Assembly: GCA_934141145.1 (NCBI GenBank) | Contig: CAKPCA010000001.1 | Location: 49,197-113,196, forward strand | Length of the DNA: 64,000 nucleotides | Source of the DNA: an uncultured Bacilli bacterium | Lineage (GTDB): Bacteria > Bacillota_I > Bacilli_A > RF39 > UBA660 | Direction: 5' to 3' | Shown: in pieces, positions 43,170-53,017 of the stretch | How positions within the stretch are numbered: the stretch's first letter is position 1 | Layout of the letters: each line of letters starts with the position of its first letter | Made by a program: the position numbers and the translations under genes | The notes under the pieces: model-generated | The model's input: only the letters and a program-made list of their open reading frames with translations | Databases searched by the model: none | Told to the model about the DNA's origin: nothing

Positions 43170-46100
43170 CTATTTCCCACTATTGTTTAATTTTCTATTT
43201 ATTGTGTTACCATTTTTATCTTTGATTTCGATACCCTCTAATAAATTAACACTTGTATCCATTACTTTTAAGTCTTGTGCTGATACAAAATTTACATATG
43301 TACCACCATTATCTGTTTTTAAATCAAGTACAATTGTCATATAATATTTTTCACCAGGTAATATTAATGTTCCTGCCAATTTTGAATAATATAAATTATT
43401 TCCATTTAAATACCAGCCATCATTTGCCGCAAGTTTATTATCAAAAGTCATTCCATCAGGTATTGTTTCTATTATTGTACCAATAGTTCCTGGAAAATAT
43501 TTAGAATTTTCTATTTCAAATTTATATGTAACTCTAAATGTAGTATTCTTTAAATTTTTAACATCTATCTTTACTTTTGTTTGCTTGTCATAATCATATG
43601 AACTAGTACCTCTATTAGAATTTACAACAACATTAGTAATATATTTTTTTATATTTACGCCAAAATTTTGTCTTATTCTAAGGCCTATATCTATATGAGA
43701 TTGCTTAACATTTTTATTATCTAATGTTACTACTCTAGATATTGCATCACAAGTTCCAGATATCATACTTGCATCCGAATCTATATCAGAGGTATCACCT
43801 ATATTCTCATCAACCTTATTTTGTTCTGTAACAGTATATTTATCACAGTCGTATGTATATTTTATATAATAATTTCCTTGAGATAATCCTTTGAATTTAT
43901 AATAACCATTTTTATCTGTTATAGAATCTCCTAAAAGTTCGTCATTTTCTAAATTAACTTTACCATCTGATGATTTTACTTTATATATACTAACAGCAAC
44001 ATCATTCAATCTTTTTTCTGATGTACTATAATATCCATTATAATCATAATCTTCAAAAGCATACCCTGATATTTCTCTATTATAAACAGAGGCATAACTT
44101 ATATTAGATGCTACTGGAGTTGTAATATTTTTATCCCCATTGCAATCTTTTTCTTCTTCTGTACAAGTATTTTTAGTTGTACTTAATATATAAAAATTAT
44201 TATAATATTCGTCCCCTTCTTTATTTCCAGAAGTTTTCATAATCAAGTTTATCCCGTTGCCAGCAAAATATCCATTGTTAGGAATTTTATTTACCGCAAC
44301 AATTTTTATTGCCGATATACCTGAAACATTATTCGTATAGTTTGTCCATTTTGTCCAATTGTTAGAATTAGATGAGCTTAGTTCCTTATTTAATAAAGTT
44401 TTTGAATTTTCTTTTGTATAATATGCCTCATAACCTGCTGGTAAAGTTTCTGCAAGTCTTACAGATATATTTCCATCAAATTCTGAACCTTCACCTACAG
44501 AATCACCAGAATATGGAATTACTTTTATCAAAGATAAACTCTTCTCTTCACCTGATATATTTGCCGCTCTCATATTATAAATCATTTCACCATTTTTCTC
44601 AAAATAAGTGGATGAACTCATCTTTCCTATAGTATTTATTACATTGGTATTTTTTAACAATATATTTACATTTTTACTTCTTGATTCTTCTGTTGTGTAT
44701 GTTCCAAATTCTGTTGTTGCATCAATATTAGGTTTTAATATAGCATCTATTGTTGCTCTTACATTTGCTAAAGTATCATCAGATACAGCTATACCAATAT
44801 ATGCATGTAATTGTAGACTATCTACAACACTCGCATTACCATACTTTATATCATCTTCTGTATATGTATATTTATATTCATTATAATTAATATCATTTAT
44901 TACCTTATTTCCAACATAAGTAAGTTCTAAATCCCCTTGTTCATAAGTCAATTCAAGTTCACTAGGCAAATATATATGTAATGTTGCATTTTTAAATGTA
45001 GCATTAGGATCTGATTTTTTTAATATAGGACTTATCTTTATTGATATTGGATCTGTAAATCCTGAATATATTGTATTCTTTTTAGAATCATTTTTATCTC
45101 TTACTTCAATATCAGATAGAGTTACTTTAAATGGAGTTATTAAGATTGTATTACCGTACTCATTATTTGGTATATTAGTATTATCAACTTTTTCATGTAA
45201 GCTATTATATTCTGTTTTTGTATAATATAAATCTGCTTTTAAATCAGCAACAGATTTTCTTGAAACACCAGACAAATAGTATATTTTATTATCATCTATC
45301 GTTGTACCTCTTGATACAATTTGAGTTGTTTTTCCAATATTTGATATATTATTTACTGCCTTTGCTTTTAATCTTATAATTGTCTTAGTTGCTGGATAGT
45401 ATTCTTGATTGAATTGATATTTGAATAATATAATTTTATTTCTATTATTTTCGTCTTCTTCTGCTAACGTAGCGATTGAATCATACCACTTAACTTTACC
45501 GTCGATTTCTTCAATACATGGACCACCATAATAATTCATTAACTCATCTTTAGTAAGCTTAGATAAATTTTTAGGGCAAAAGCTTGGTGCTCCATCCTTT
45601 ATTTTAAAATTAGCTATATTCCATTCTCCAACACCATATGACACTTTATACAATCCTTCTGTAGTTAAATCAGTATTTTGTTTTTCATTTGATGATGAAA
45701 CATTAATATAATAATCCAACGTTTCATCAGATAAGTTTCCAACATCTAATAACTTTATCATTGAATTATCAATCTTAATATAATTTGTTAATCCTTTTTT
45801 TAGTACATCTCCTGATTTTTCAGCATATGTTATTGTATTTTGAATGTAAAATTCTTCATTATAATTGTATTTTGCTTCACCCGGTGTTTCAAATGTAACA
45901 TTTTTATCAATAGTTGTTGTTATATTTGATGAATTTATAAAATCTATTTTAGTTGAATAATCACCAACAAATTCCACATAATTATCAAGTACCTGTACAG
46001 TATCATTATTCATTTCAAACTGTATAAGTGCATCTTTATTACTTAATTTTTCTGAATTAACTGCAAAAACATTTGAACTAACATAAGATACAAATTCTTC

Positions 46101-47150
46101 CTTTTCATTTGTTCCTATATTTGTTGTATCAGTATTGTAATTAATATTCTCGAAATTTAATTTATATGTCTTCTTGTCACCTTCAATTGTTGTTATTTCT
46201 TCATAACCAATATTAGCATTTTTACCATTTTTATATGAATTTGGTAGATTTTTTACATTAAATTTATTTTCATCATAGTCACCTTTATCAAGATATGAAA
46301 TATTTCCATCACCCTCAATGTATTTTATATGCATATCATAACTTGTAGAAGAAGGTACTTGCACACCTTTTATGCCTCTATTTTCATCTCTTGGAATATA
46401 AAGTACAATTCCAATAGGAATGGCAGTAATTCCTGTAGATTTATCATTTTTTATTGTTCCTGGATATAATTTTACTGCTATTTTATCTACTGCACTTACT
46501 TTTACTTTATCGGAATCTGTAAGTACATTAGTAATAGATTCTAATGCAGTATCGCTTGTTATATCACTAAAATTATTATCTGTTTTTTCTCTTATCCTTA
46601 TTATTGGTAAAATTTCCGTATTATTTGTTGAATTGATATTTGATAACACAACATTTGCTGTATTTGAATTTATCATAGATGAATTTTTATATTCTAATGT
46701 ATAATAATTATACTTAGTACCATTTATTTCTAATTCTTCTGGTACATATCCCTCTGGTGATGAAGATAATTCAGATGTCACTTGTGCATTTAAGTTACTT
46801 GGTACTAATACATCTATAATTATATTTCTAGTTGTATCTGTACTTTCTTCATCATTATCATCTTTAAATCCTAATGTGTATTCTATGTTATAAATGATAG
46901 AATCAAAATTACGAACAATATGATTGCTATCTGAGCTATCATTTCCTGGTTCATCATTAGCATCAAAATTTCCATCAACATTAGCGGTACCATCCTCTAT
47001 GGTTACATTACTTGTCTTTACCTCAATCTTATTTTCATATGGGTCTTCATTTGCACTTGCGATAAAATAAGCGGTAAGTGAAATGCCTAATAATAACACC
47101 ATTGTTAGTGTTACTTTATATCTTAATATAAAATTTTTTACCTTATCCAT
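43170..47150 (-). CDS. Very large surface protein with SdrD-B-like module
   Basis: 1326 residues. Signal segment (about 14-34). The long central region is strand-rich and Asn/Thr/Ser/Asp-rich, with DUF11-like repeats; SdrD-B-like domain at about 1028-1150 (SGYAFEDYDYNGYYSTSEKR, then GYYKFKGLSQGNYYIKY); a DUF11-like domain at about 1165-1310 (GVNIKKYITNVVV to YVNFVSAQDL). No C-terminal membrane anchor or sortase motif: it ends in NRKLNNSGK. It probably is secreted and held by the next protein. Ribosome site GGAGGG. First gene of a two-gene unit. Confidence 0.85.
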   Translation of the reverse strand: MDKVKNFILRYKVTLTMVLLLGISLTAYFIASANEDPYENKIEVKTSNVTIEDGTANVDGNFDANDEPGNDSSDSNHIVRNFDSIIYNIEYTLGFKDDNDEESTDTTRNIIIDVLVPSNLNAQVTSELSSSPEGYVPEELEINGTKYNYYTLEYKNSSMINSNTANVVLSNINSTNNTEILPIIRIREKTDNNFSDITSDTALESITNVLTDSDKVKVSAVDKIAVKLYPGTIKNDKSTGITAIPIGIVLYIPRDENRGIKGVQVPSSTSYDMHIKYIEGDGNISYLDKGDYDENKFNVKNLPNSYKNGKNANIGYEEITTIEGDKKTYKLNFENINYNTDTTNIGTNEKEEFVSYVSSNVFAVNSEKLSNKDALIQFEMNNDTVQVLDNYVEFVGDYSTKIDFINSSNITTTIDKNVTFETPGEAKYNYNEEFYIQNTITYAEKSGDVLKKGLTNYIKIDNSMIKLLDVGNLSDETLDYYINVSSSNEKQNTDLTTEGLYKVSYGVGEWNIANFKIKDGAPSFCPKNLSKLTKDELMNYYGGPCIEEIDGKVKWYDSIATLAEEDENNRNKIILFKYQFNQEYYPATKTIIRLKAKAVNNISNIGKTTQIVSRGTTIDDNKIYYLSGVSRKSVADLKADLYYTKTEYNSLHEKVDNTNIPNNEYGNTILITPFKVTLSDIEVRDKNDSKKNTIYSGFTDPISIKISPILKKSDPNATFKNATLHIYLPSELELTYEQGDLELTYVGNKVINDINYNEYKYTYTEDDIKYGNASVVDSLQLHAYIGIAVSDDTLANVRATIDAILKPNIDATTEFGTYTTEESRSKNVNILLKNTNVINTIGKMSSSTYFEKNGEMIYNMRAANISGEEKSLSLIKVIPYSGDSVGEGSEFDGNISVRLAETLPAGYEAYYTKENSKTLLNKELSSSNSNNWTKWTNYTNNVSGISAIKIVAVNKIPNNGYFAGNGINLIMKTSGNKEGDEYYNNFYILSTTKNTCTEEEKDCNGDKNITTPVASNISYASVYNREISGYAFEDYDYNGYYSTSEKRLNDVAVSIYKVKSSDGKVNLENDELLGDSITDKNGYYKFKGLSQGNYYIKYTYDCDKYTVTEQNKVDENIGDTSDIDSDASMISGTCDAISRVVTLDNKNVKQSHIDIGLRIRQNFGVNIKKYITNVVVNSNRGTSSYDYDKQTKVKIDVKNLKNTTFRVTYKFEIENSKYFPGTIGTIIETIPDGMTFDNKLAANDGWYLNGNNLYYSKLAGTLILPGEKYYMTIVLDLKTDNGGTYVNFVSAQDLKVMDTSVNLLEGIEIKDKNGNTINRKLNNSGK

Positions 47151-47228
47151 AACTATACCCTCCGTACTATGATATATACTAATATTAAACCATTTTTTGT
47201 AAATAAAATCAATCTATAACAAAAAAAA

Positions 47229-47894
47229 TTATGAATTATTCGTCACAATTTTTTTATTTTCCATCAAACTTATAATTTCTAATAATCTTTTTACCTTACT
47301 TTCATTATTTTTAACAGCATTTATAAGCTTGCTATAAACTTTTTCTAGGTTATCTAATTTTTCATTATATAATTCATAAAATATGTACTTTAATTTTTCT
47401 GTTTCATTATTTTTGTACATAGAATTCACCCTATTTAGCAAATACTCTTCTTCTTCTTTTTCTTTTCTTGTTAATAACTTTATTTGCAAATTATTAATTT
47501 TTTTAACTTTATAATCTAACAAAGTATACTTTATATCTTTTATTATTTCTAAAACCTCAGATTCATCATCAATGCTTAGATTACTTTTCATATAACTATT
47601 ACCTGATGAATCAAATTCTATTCCAATTACATTATCACCATCTGAAAATAATGCTGCATATCTTATTAAACTTATCGCATCTTCAGTATAAACCTCTGTT
47701 TTATCAAATATAGTTATCAAAAAATCTTTATCAACTATTATATTATTATTTCTTATATCAAAAAAAGCATTTTTATCTATTTTATAAATTGGAATTTTAA
47801 GTATAAATTCAGGTACATCATCCTCTCTCCATTCATAAAATTCATAAAGATTATTTTTATTCAAATTTAAAGTTATATCATAAATGTAATTCAT
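47229..47894 (-). CDS. Uncharacterised Firmicutes protein, DUF3603-like
   Basis: 221 residues. The start (YIYDITLNLNKNNLYEFYEW, then KIPIYKIDKNAF) resembles the DUF3603 family of unknown function; the C-terminal third is helical and charged. Overlaps the upstream small membrane gene by 17 bases. No signal peptide. Function unknown. Confidence 0.6.
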   Translation of the reverse strand: MNYIYDITLNLNKNNLYEFYEWREDDVPEFILKIPIYKIDKNAFFDIRNNNIIVDKDFLITIFDKTEVYTEDAISLIRYAALFSDGDNVIGIEFDSSGNSYMKSNLSIDDESEVLEIIKDIKYTLLDYKVKKINNLQIKLLTRKEKEEEEYLLNRVNSMYKNNETEKLKYIFYELYNEKLDNLEKVYSKLINAVKNNESKVKRLLEIISLMENKKIVTNNS

Positions 47895-48099
47895 CTTTTC
47901 CTCCTTTTGTAAAAATGGTTATAGACATAATTACTATTCCTATAAGAACATTTAAACATTCTATACGTCTACTTATAAATTTTACATATTCTAAAAAATT
48001 ATACCCAAGCGACATTAAATTTAAATAAATTATTATATATGAGAAGCCAATAACTGTAATGCCGAATCCAAATAAAAATAATAAAAATCTAAAAGACAA
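47878..48099 (-). CDS. Small two-helix membrane protein
   Basis: 73 residues with TTG start at 48099 (AGGTGA five bases upstream); the GTG at 48108 is inside the ribosome site. Two hydrophobic segments (about 4-28 and 44-61) around a YNFLEYVKFISRRIEC loop. Pattern occurs in small uncharacterised Firmicutes membrane proteins. Coupled to the DUF3603-like gene. Confidence 0.6.
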   Translation of the reverse strand: MSFRFLLFLFGFGITVIGFSYIIIYLNLMSLGYNFLEYVKFISRRIECLNVLIGIVIMSITIFTKGGKDELHL

Positions 48100-48171
48100 T
48101 ATAATCACCTACATAATTCTATTTATTATTTTAAAAAAATATTATATAATTATAATAAGAGGTGAAAGAAA

Positions 48172-48972
48172 ATGTTATTATTAAAATATTTATTATTAGG
48201 AATTATCCAAGGTTTTACAGAACCACTTCCAGTATCTTCTAGTGGTCATTTAAGAATATTTAAGTCTTTTTTTAATAGCGAAGTGTTAAGTGATATGAAT
48301 TTTGAAATTATAGTAAATTTTGGTTCACTTGTTGCTATATTAATATTATATAGAAAAGAAATAGTTAATATTATTAAAGATTTCTTTATGTATATTAAAA
48401 CAAAAGAAGACAAGTATAAAGTAAATTATAAATATGCTTGGTTAATAGTAGTTGGAACTATTCCTGCGGCTATATTTGGATTATTTGTAAAAGACTTAAT
48501 AGAACAATACTTTACTACTAAATTAGTAGGTCTTATGCTTATAATAACTTCTATACTTTTATTTATGATAAAAGATATAAAAGGGACTAAAGATAAAAAA
48601 GATATGACAGTTAAAGATGCTATTAAAATTGGGGTATTTCAAGTAGTAGCGCTTCTTCCTGGTATTAGTAGAAGTGGTGCGACTGTTGTTGGTGGTATGA
48701 AAAGTGATCTAAAAAGAGATACTGCATTAAATTATTCATTTATGCTTTATATACCAATAAGTGTTGCAAGTATGGTACTTGGTGTTAGTGATCTTATTAA
48801 GGCAAATAATCTTAGTACTCTTGCAATACCATATACAGTAAGTATGATTGCAGCTGGAATAGTAACTTATTTTGCTGCTAAACTATTTATCGATATTATG
48901 AAAAAGGGTAAATTAATATATTTTTCACTATATTGTTTTATAGTTGGATTATTAACTTTTATAATATTTTAA
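48172..48972 (+). CDS. uppP: Undecaprenyl-diphosphatase UppP (BacA)
   Basis: 266 residues, about eight membrane segments. Active-site motifs GIIQGFTEPLPVSSSGHL (Q13, E17) and LLPGISRSGATVVGG. Recycles undecaprenyl diphosphate for cell-wall synthesis and can give bacitracin resistance. PLPVSSSGH differs slightly from the usual FLPVSSSGH. Strong AGAGGTGAAAG ribosome site. Confidence 0.96.
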   Translation: MLLLKYLLLGIIQGFTEPLPVSSSGHLRIFKSFFNSEVLSDMNFEIIVNFGSLVAILILYRKEIVNIIKDFFMYIKTKEDKYKVNYKYAWLIVVGTIPAAIFGLFVKDLIEQYFTTKLVGLMLIITSILLFMIKDIKGTKDKKDMTVKDAIKIGVFQVVALLPGISRSGATVVGGMKSDLKRDTALNYSFMLYIPISVASMVLGVSDLIKANNLSTLAIPYTVSMIAAGIVTYFAAKLFIDIMKKGKLIYFSLYCFIVGLLTFIIF

Positions 48973-48995
48973 AAAGGAAGCGATTGCTTCCTTTT
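48972..48995. terminator. Bidirectional terminator between uppP and rmuC
   Basis: Ten-bp stem AAAAGGAAGC / GCTTCCTTTT with GATT loop between convergent genes. Confidence 0.8.
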
Positions 48996-50061
48996 ATTCT
49001 ATTTTTAATTTGTCATCTATTTCTACTTTATTAATACTATCAAATCTTTTAGTTATTTTTTCAGTAGTAGTATGTATATCCTCTACATCTTTACTAACAG
49101 TTTGAATGCTTCTTGATAGTTTGTCCCATCTTTCTTTATATCTTGAAAATTCAATCGATAACTTAGATAATTCACTTGCAATTACTTTTGCATATTTGTC
49201 TCTTTCGATATTTTTAATTATTACCTCAATTGTAGTTAATGTACTCATTAAAGTAGTTGGAGATGTAATCCATACTCTTTTTTTGTATGCATATTCAATT
49301 ATATCATTATGATATGCATTAAGTTCTGCAAATATAGCTTCTGCTGGTAAAAACATAATTGCTTGATTACTTGTTACACCTTCAATTATATATTTATTTG
49401 CTATAGCATCTATATGCTTTTTAACGTCTATTTTAAATAATTTTGCAGCTTGTTCTCTTTCTGCTACACTACGTTTTTTATCAACCATTATTCTATAGTT
49501 TTCAAGTGGAAATTTTGAATCAATTGCGACTACTCCAAGTGGTTCTGGTGCAAAAAGAACTGCATCTGCTATTGTGCCATTATTAAATGAATATTGTAAT
49601 CTATATATTTTGTCATTTTTTTCACCAAATACACTAGATAAAATATGACTTAAATTTACTTCACCATATATTCCTCTACTTTTTTTATCAGTAAGTACAG
49701 ACTGAAGTGATACTATATCACTTGATAAACTATCTATCTTTTTTTGTGCTTCATCTATTTTACTTAATCGTTCTAATACCGAAGAAAATGTTTTATTAGT
49801 TTTATCAAAATTTTCATCTAATCTTGTGTTTACTTTTTCATTAATAATGTTTAATCTAAGTTCAATTCTTTCATTTAGTTTATTAAAATCTTCACTTACA
49901 TTTCTATTTATATCATTTTTAAATTCACCTAGTTCTTTTGTTAAATCCACTTCTAGCTTACTAAGTCTATCCGTTATATTTCTTTCATTTATATTTTTAA
50001 ATAATGATACTGTTACTAAAATAATAATTAATACTAATAATCCTATAATAATATACTCCAT
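48994..50061 (-). CDS. rmuC: RmuC-family DNA recombination protein
   Basis: 355 residues. N-terminal membrane segment (about 3-23), long coiled coil (about 30-125), then the RmuC domain with KKSRGIYGEVNLSHILSSVF, DAVLFAPEPLGVVAIDSKFP and YAYKKRVWITSPTTLMSTL, conserved in this family, which limits DNA inversions. Ribosome site AGGAGAG. Confidence 0.93.
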   Translation of the reverse strand: MEYIIIGLLVLIIILVTVSLFKNINERNITDRLSKLEVDLTKELGEFKNDINRNVSEDFNKLNERIELRLNIINEKVNTRLDENFDKTNKTFSSVLERLSKIDEAQKKIDSLSSDIVSLQSVLTDKKSRGIYGEVNLSHILSSVFGEKNDKIYRLQYSFNNGTIADAVLFAPEPLGVVAIDSKFPLENYRIMVDKKRSVAEREQAAKLFKIDVKKHIDAIANKYIIEGVTSNQAIMFLPAEAIFAELNAYHNDIIEYAYKKRVWITSPTTLMSTLTTIEVIIKNIERDKYAKVIASELSKLSIEFSRYKERWDKLSRSIQTVSKDVEDIHTTTEKITKRFDSINKVEIDDKLKIE

Positions 50062-50070
50062 AATACTCTC

Positions 50071-50637
50071 CTATTTTATAAATTTATTTGCAACTTTACT
50101 AGCCAAATAAGCTAAAATTAACATTACTGCAATTTGGGCAAGTGTATAAGGATCTGTTATACTTTCAATTAAGCTTTTTCCTATGAATCCCCAAAAATAT
50201 ACCATTGGTATCTTACCTATCATAAGTGCTGAAAAATATTTTTTAGGACTTATTTCAGATAAACCAGCACCTATATTAATTGCAAATGCTGGGGTAAATG
50301 GTACTGCAAGTAATATTACTAAATTACTATATGACATTTTACCTATATATTTTTTAAACTTGTTTATTTGTTTATTATCTTTATATTTTTTATCAAATTT
50401 TTGTCTTAGTTTTCTACATAAAAAGAATGCAATCATACAACCTATTACTGTTGATATCCATGATATTAGAAAACCTAATACTGGGCCAAATGTTATTACA
50501 TTAAGGGCAATAAAAACAGCAAGTGGAAGTATTGGAATCATAGATTCTAATATTATTAAAAATACTCCTGAAAAAATACCAAGATTACTCATTATGTTTG
50601 TTATATAATTTACCGTATCTGTTATAAACTGTTCCAT
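50071..50637 (-). CDS. TVP38/DedA-like VTT-domain membrane protein
   Basis: 188 residues from the ATG at 50637 (GGAGG upstream). About five membrane segments. VTT/SNARE-associated features: ALNVITFGPVLGFLISWIST, GCMIAFFLCRKLRQKF, and VPFTPAFAINIGAGLSEIS. Family members scramble or transport lipids (undecaprenyl or phospholipid). Ends 9 bases before rmuC. Confidence 0.88.
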   Translation of the reverse strand: MEQFITDTVNYITNIMSNLGIFSGVFLIILESMIPILPLAVFIALNVITFGPVLGFLISWISTVIGCMIAFFLCRKLRQKFDKKYKDNKQINKFKKYIGKMSYSNLVILLAVPFTPAFAINIGAGLSEISPKKYFSALMIGKIPMVYFWGFIGKSLIESITDPYTLAQIAVMLILAYLASKVANKFIK

Positions 50638-50697
50638 ATTCATCCTCCAATATTTATTATAACCCAGATATGGTATAAAAATAAAGTTTTATTTAAA

Positions 50698-50732
50698 AAA
50701 GAGTGTAAAAAAAGTACATTACTATACTCTTT
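50698..50732 (-). terminator. Terminator after the 50731-51168 gene
   Basis: Ten-bp stem AAAGAGTGTA / TATACTCTTT (one G-T pair) with a 15-base loop, overlapping the stop. Confidence 0.6.
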
Positions 50733-51168
50733 ATTTATATAATTCATCATATTCTGATTGTGCTTCTAGTGCTTCTAAAAATGAAAGTTTTGCTTCATCT
50801 ATAGCCGCTAATGATAATGCTATACAACTAGATGTATATTCTAGTTTATTATCTATATATTTTTCTAGTTTTTCTTTATCTCTTGCTTCTTTTTTTATTT
50901 CAAATTTTTGTTTAGCTTCTTCTATATTTTCTTCAATTTTACTTAAATGACTTGAAAATACTTTTTTGCCATTTTCACTTTTTTCTTTTAAAACTTTTTT
51001 TGTTTCATCTAAATTTTTTCTTGCTTCTTTTATTTTTTCATCTAACTCATCTTTAGCATACATGCTTTTTATAACCATAGTATCCGTTGAATCTTTTATT
51101 TTTGCACTTAGTTTATTTAATTCATCATTCATTTTTTCAATTTTTTCGTTTATTTCTTTATTATTCAT
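50731..51168 (-). CDS. Coiled-coil cytoplasmic protein
   Basis: 145 residues from the ATG at 51168 (AAAGGG upstream); the TTG six codons earlier is less likely. Glu/Lys-rich heptads through most of its length (KIKDSTDTMVIKSMYAKDEL onward), ending with an Ala-rich helical part (SSCIALSLAAIDEAKLSFLE). No named family; resembles phasin- or apolipoprotein-like helical proteins in composition only. Confidence 0.65.
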   Translation of the reverse strand: MNNKEINEKIEKMNDELNKLSAKIKDSTDTMVIKSMYAKDELDEKIKEARKNLDETKKVLKEKSENGKKVFSSHLSKIEENIEEAKQKFEIKKEARDKEKLEKYIDNKLEYTSSCIALSLAAIDEAKLSFLEALEAQSEYDELYK

Positions 51169-51282
51169 ACTTTTTTCCCTTTCCAATTATATAATGCACT
51201 TAATTTAACATTATATTCTTTTTCCTACCTTTCTTTTTAATAATACTATTTTCTTTTAAAAAAATAAAAAGCAAAAGAAAAC

Positions 51283-51305
51283 AAGTGTCACTATTTTTGA
51301 CACTT
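51283..51305 (-). terminator. Terminator after the TetR gene
   Basis: Eight-bp stem AAGTGTCA / TGACACTT around a seven-base loop, overlapping the stop; a T-rich tract follows on the minus strand. Confidence 0.65.
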
Positions 51306-51851
51306 ATTTAATTTTGTCATGCTTATATAATTATTTATATTACCATCTAACAATAATTGAACTTTACTTATTAATGTATCTATTTCATCATTCATACCAA
51401 ATTCTATCCAGTTTATAATTAATGATCCTAATGCTCCTGAATAAAATAAACATAAAAAGTTTTTATCTTCTTTATTTATATCATAATTTTTACTTTTTTC
51501 ATCTATTACTTTTTCTATAATTGGTTTTGATTGCCTTAATATAAAGTGAATTAAATAATTTTGTGCTTCACAATTATATATATTTAAAATCATATTTTTA
51601 TTTTCTAGAAAATATTTGAATATTTCTTTATATTTTACTGTCCAATCATCTTCATTTTCAATCTTTGATATAACTTCATTTAAATATATCCATTTTATTA
51701 AATCGTATTTATCATTAAAATGATTATAAAATGTTTGTCTTTTAAGTCCACATTTATCAGTTATTTCTTTTACTGTTATAGTAGATATATTTTTTGTACT
51801 TGCAAGTGATTTAAATGCATCTGTGAGTATTCTTTTTGTTATATCTTTCAT
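51291..51851 (-). CDS. TetR-family transcriptional regulator
   Basis: 186 residues. N-terminal HTH with ISTITVKEITDKCGLKRQTF and YNHFNDKYDLIKWIY, typical TetR/DhaS-like. The C-terminal ligand domain is helical. AGAGGTGA precedes the ATG. Target not evident; it lies downstream of the XRE-membrane pair. Confidence 0.88.
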   Translation of the reverse strand: MKDITKRILTDAFKSLASTKNISTITVKEITDKCGLKRQTFYNHFNDKYDLIKWIYLNEVISKIENEDDWTVKYKEIFKYFLENKNMILNIYNCEAQNYLIHFILRQSKPIIEKVIDEKSKNYDINKEDKNFLCLFYSGALGSLIINWIEFGMNDEIDTLISKVQLLLDGNINNYISMTKLNKCQK

Positions 51852-51895
51852 GTTAATTCACCTCTATACTTCTTAAATAATTATATCATATTTTA

Positions 51896-53008
51896 TTATT
51901 CAAGTGTAAAGGTTAACCCATTATCTATACTTTTAAATATTAATGCTTTATTTTCATATCCACTTTTATCATTTTTTAACTCATAGATAGAGCATTTCAT
52001 TTTTAATATTTCATTTTCAAAATAAGGCATTTTTTCTATTGTTATATATTCAACATTATCATTTTCATACACTATTTTTGATACTGAAAATGTTTTACCA
52101 CCATCATTTGTTACATATAAACTTGCTTTATTTTCTTCTAAAAATATATTCTTACTTTTTGATGCAAAACCTAATTTTTCATTTAAGAATTTGTATTTTG
52201 ATTCTTCTGAAACTTGTAAAGCATTATCTGTTACTGAATAAAAATTTTTACCATTATCTGTACTTTTTATAACACTAACTAAAATATTTCCTGCAAGCAC
52301 ATTATCTACTTTAACAAATCTTAAAATAGTTTTACCAAACTTTTTTTCATATAAGACTTCTGCATCTTCTGGAAGTAAATATCTATCACTTTCATTAATT
52401 TTTATATTATCTAAACTTGAATCATAATCACTAATTTCTTCTACTTCATTATTTATGTTTAATGAAGTATGTGTTTTTTTTATTACTTTTCCATTATTAT
52501 CATAATATGTATATTCTACATATGGATTTGTTCTTCCTTTTTCAAAAGGATCATAACCACCTTTACCAAAATAACCATGTACTTTAACTTTAGTACCCAT
52601 AAGAAATGGTCCATAATAATTATAATAATCTACATCTACATGTAAGAATGATCTTACAACCGCAACATATTTTTTATCATTTAAAGTAACTGTATGTTCT
52701 GGCATATATTTAAAAACAAACGTTAAACCTATGATTGGCAAAAATACTAATAATAACAATAATATTGATATAATGCTCAAAATAGTAAGAATTATATTTT
52801 GTTTTTTATTATCAAAAGTCTTATATATTTCTTTAATTATACCAATTATAAAACCTAATACAGATATACATACAATTAATATTATTACCCATATTCTAAA
52901 TCTTATATTTAATAAATATAAAATAAAATTAAGAATTATATTAACGAATATAAAAATCAAATCAGAAACAAGTATATTTTCTTTTATTTTTTTTAAAATA
53001 TTTTTCAT
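51896..53008 (-). CDS. Membrane protein with Asp-box (BNR-like) repeats
   Basis: 370 residues from the ATG at 53008 (AGGTGAAAA upstream). Three or four N-terminal membrane segments (about 15-110), then an extracellular domain with at least three Asp-box-type turns: KSTDNGKNFYSV, VTNDGGKTFSV, KSIDNGLTFTLE (SxDxGxxF pattern). Asp-boxes occur in sialidases and other propellers; catalytic residues are not seen and the domain is short. Paired with the upstream XRE membrane regulator. Confidence 0.7.
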   Translation of the reverse strand: MKNILKKIKENILVSDLIFIFVNIILNFILYLLNIRFRIWVIILIVCISVLGFIIGIIKEIYKTFDNKKQNIILTILSIISILLLLLVFLPIIGLTFVFKYMPEHTVTLNDKKYVAVVRSFLHVDVDYYNYYGPFLMGTKVKVHGYFGKGGYDPFEKGRTNPYVEYTYYDNNGKVIKKTHTSLNINNEVEEISDYDSSLDNIKINESDRYLLPEDAEVLYEKKFGKTILRFVKVDNVLAGNILVSVIKSTDNGKNFYSVTDNALQVSEESKYKFLNEKLGFASKSKNIFLEENKASLYVTNDGGKTFSVSKIVYENDNVEYITIEKMPYFENEILKMKCSIYELKNDKSGYENKALIFKSIDNGLTFTLE

Positions 53009-53017
53009 TTTTTTCAC

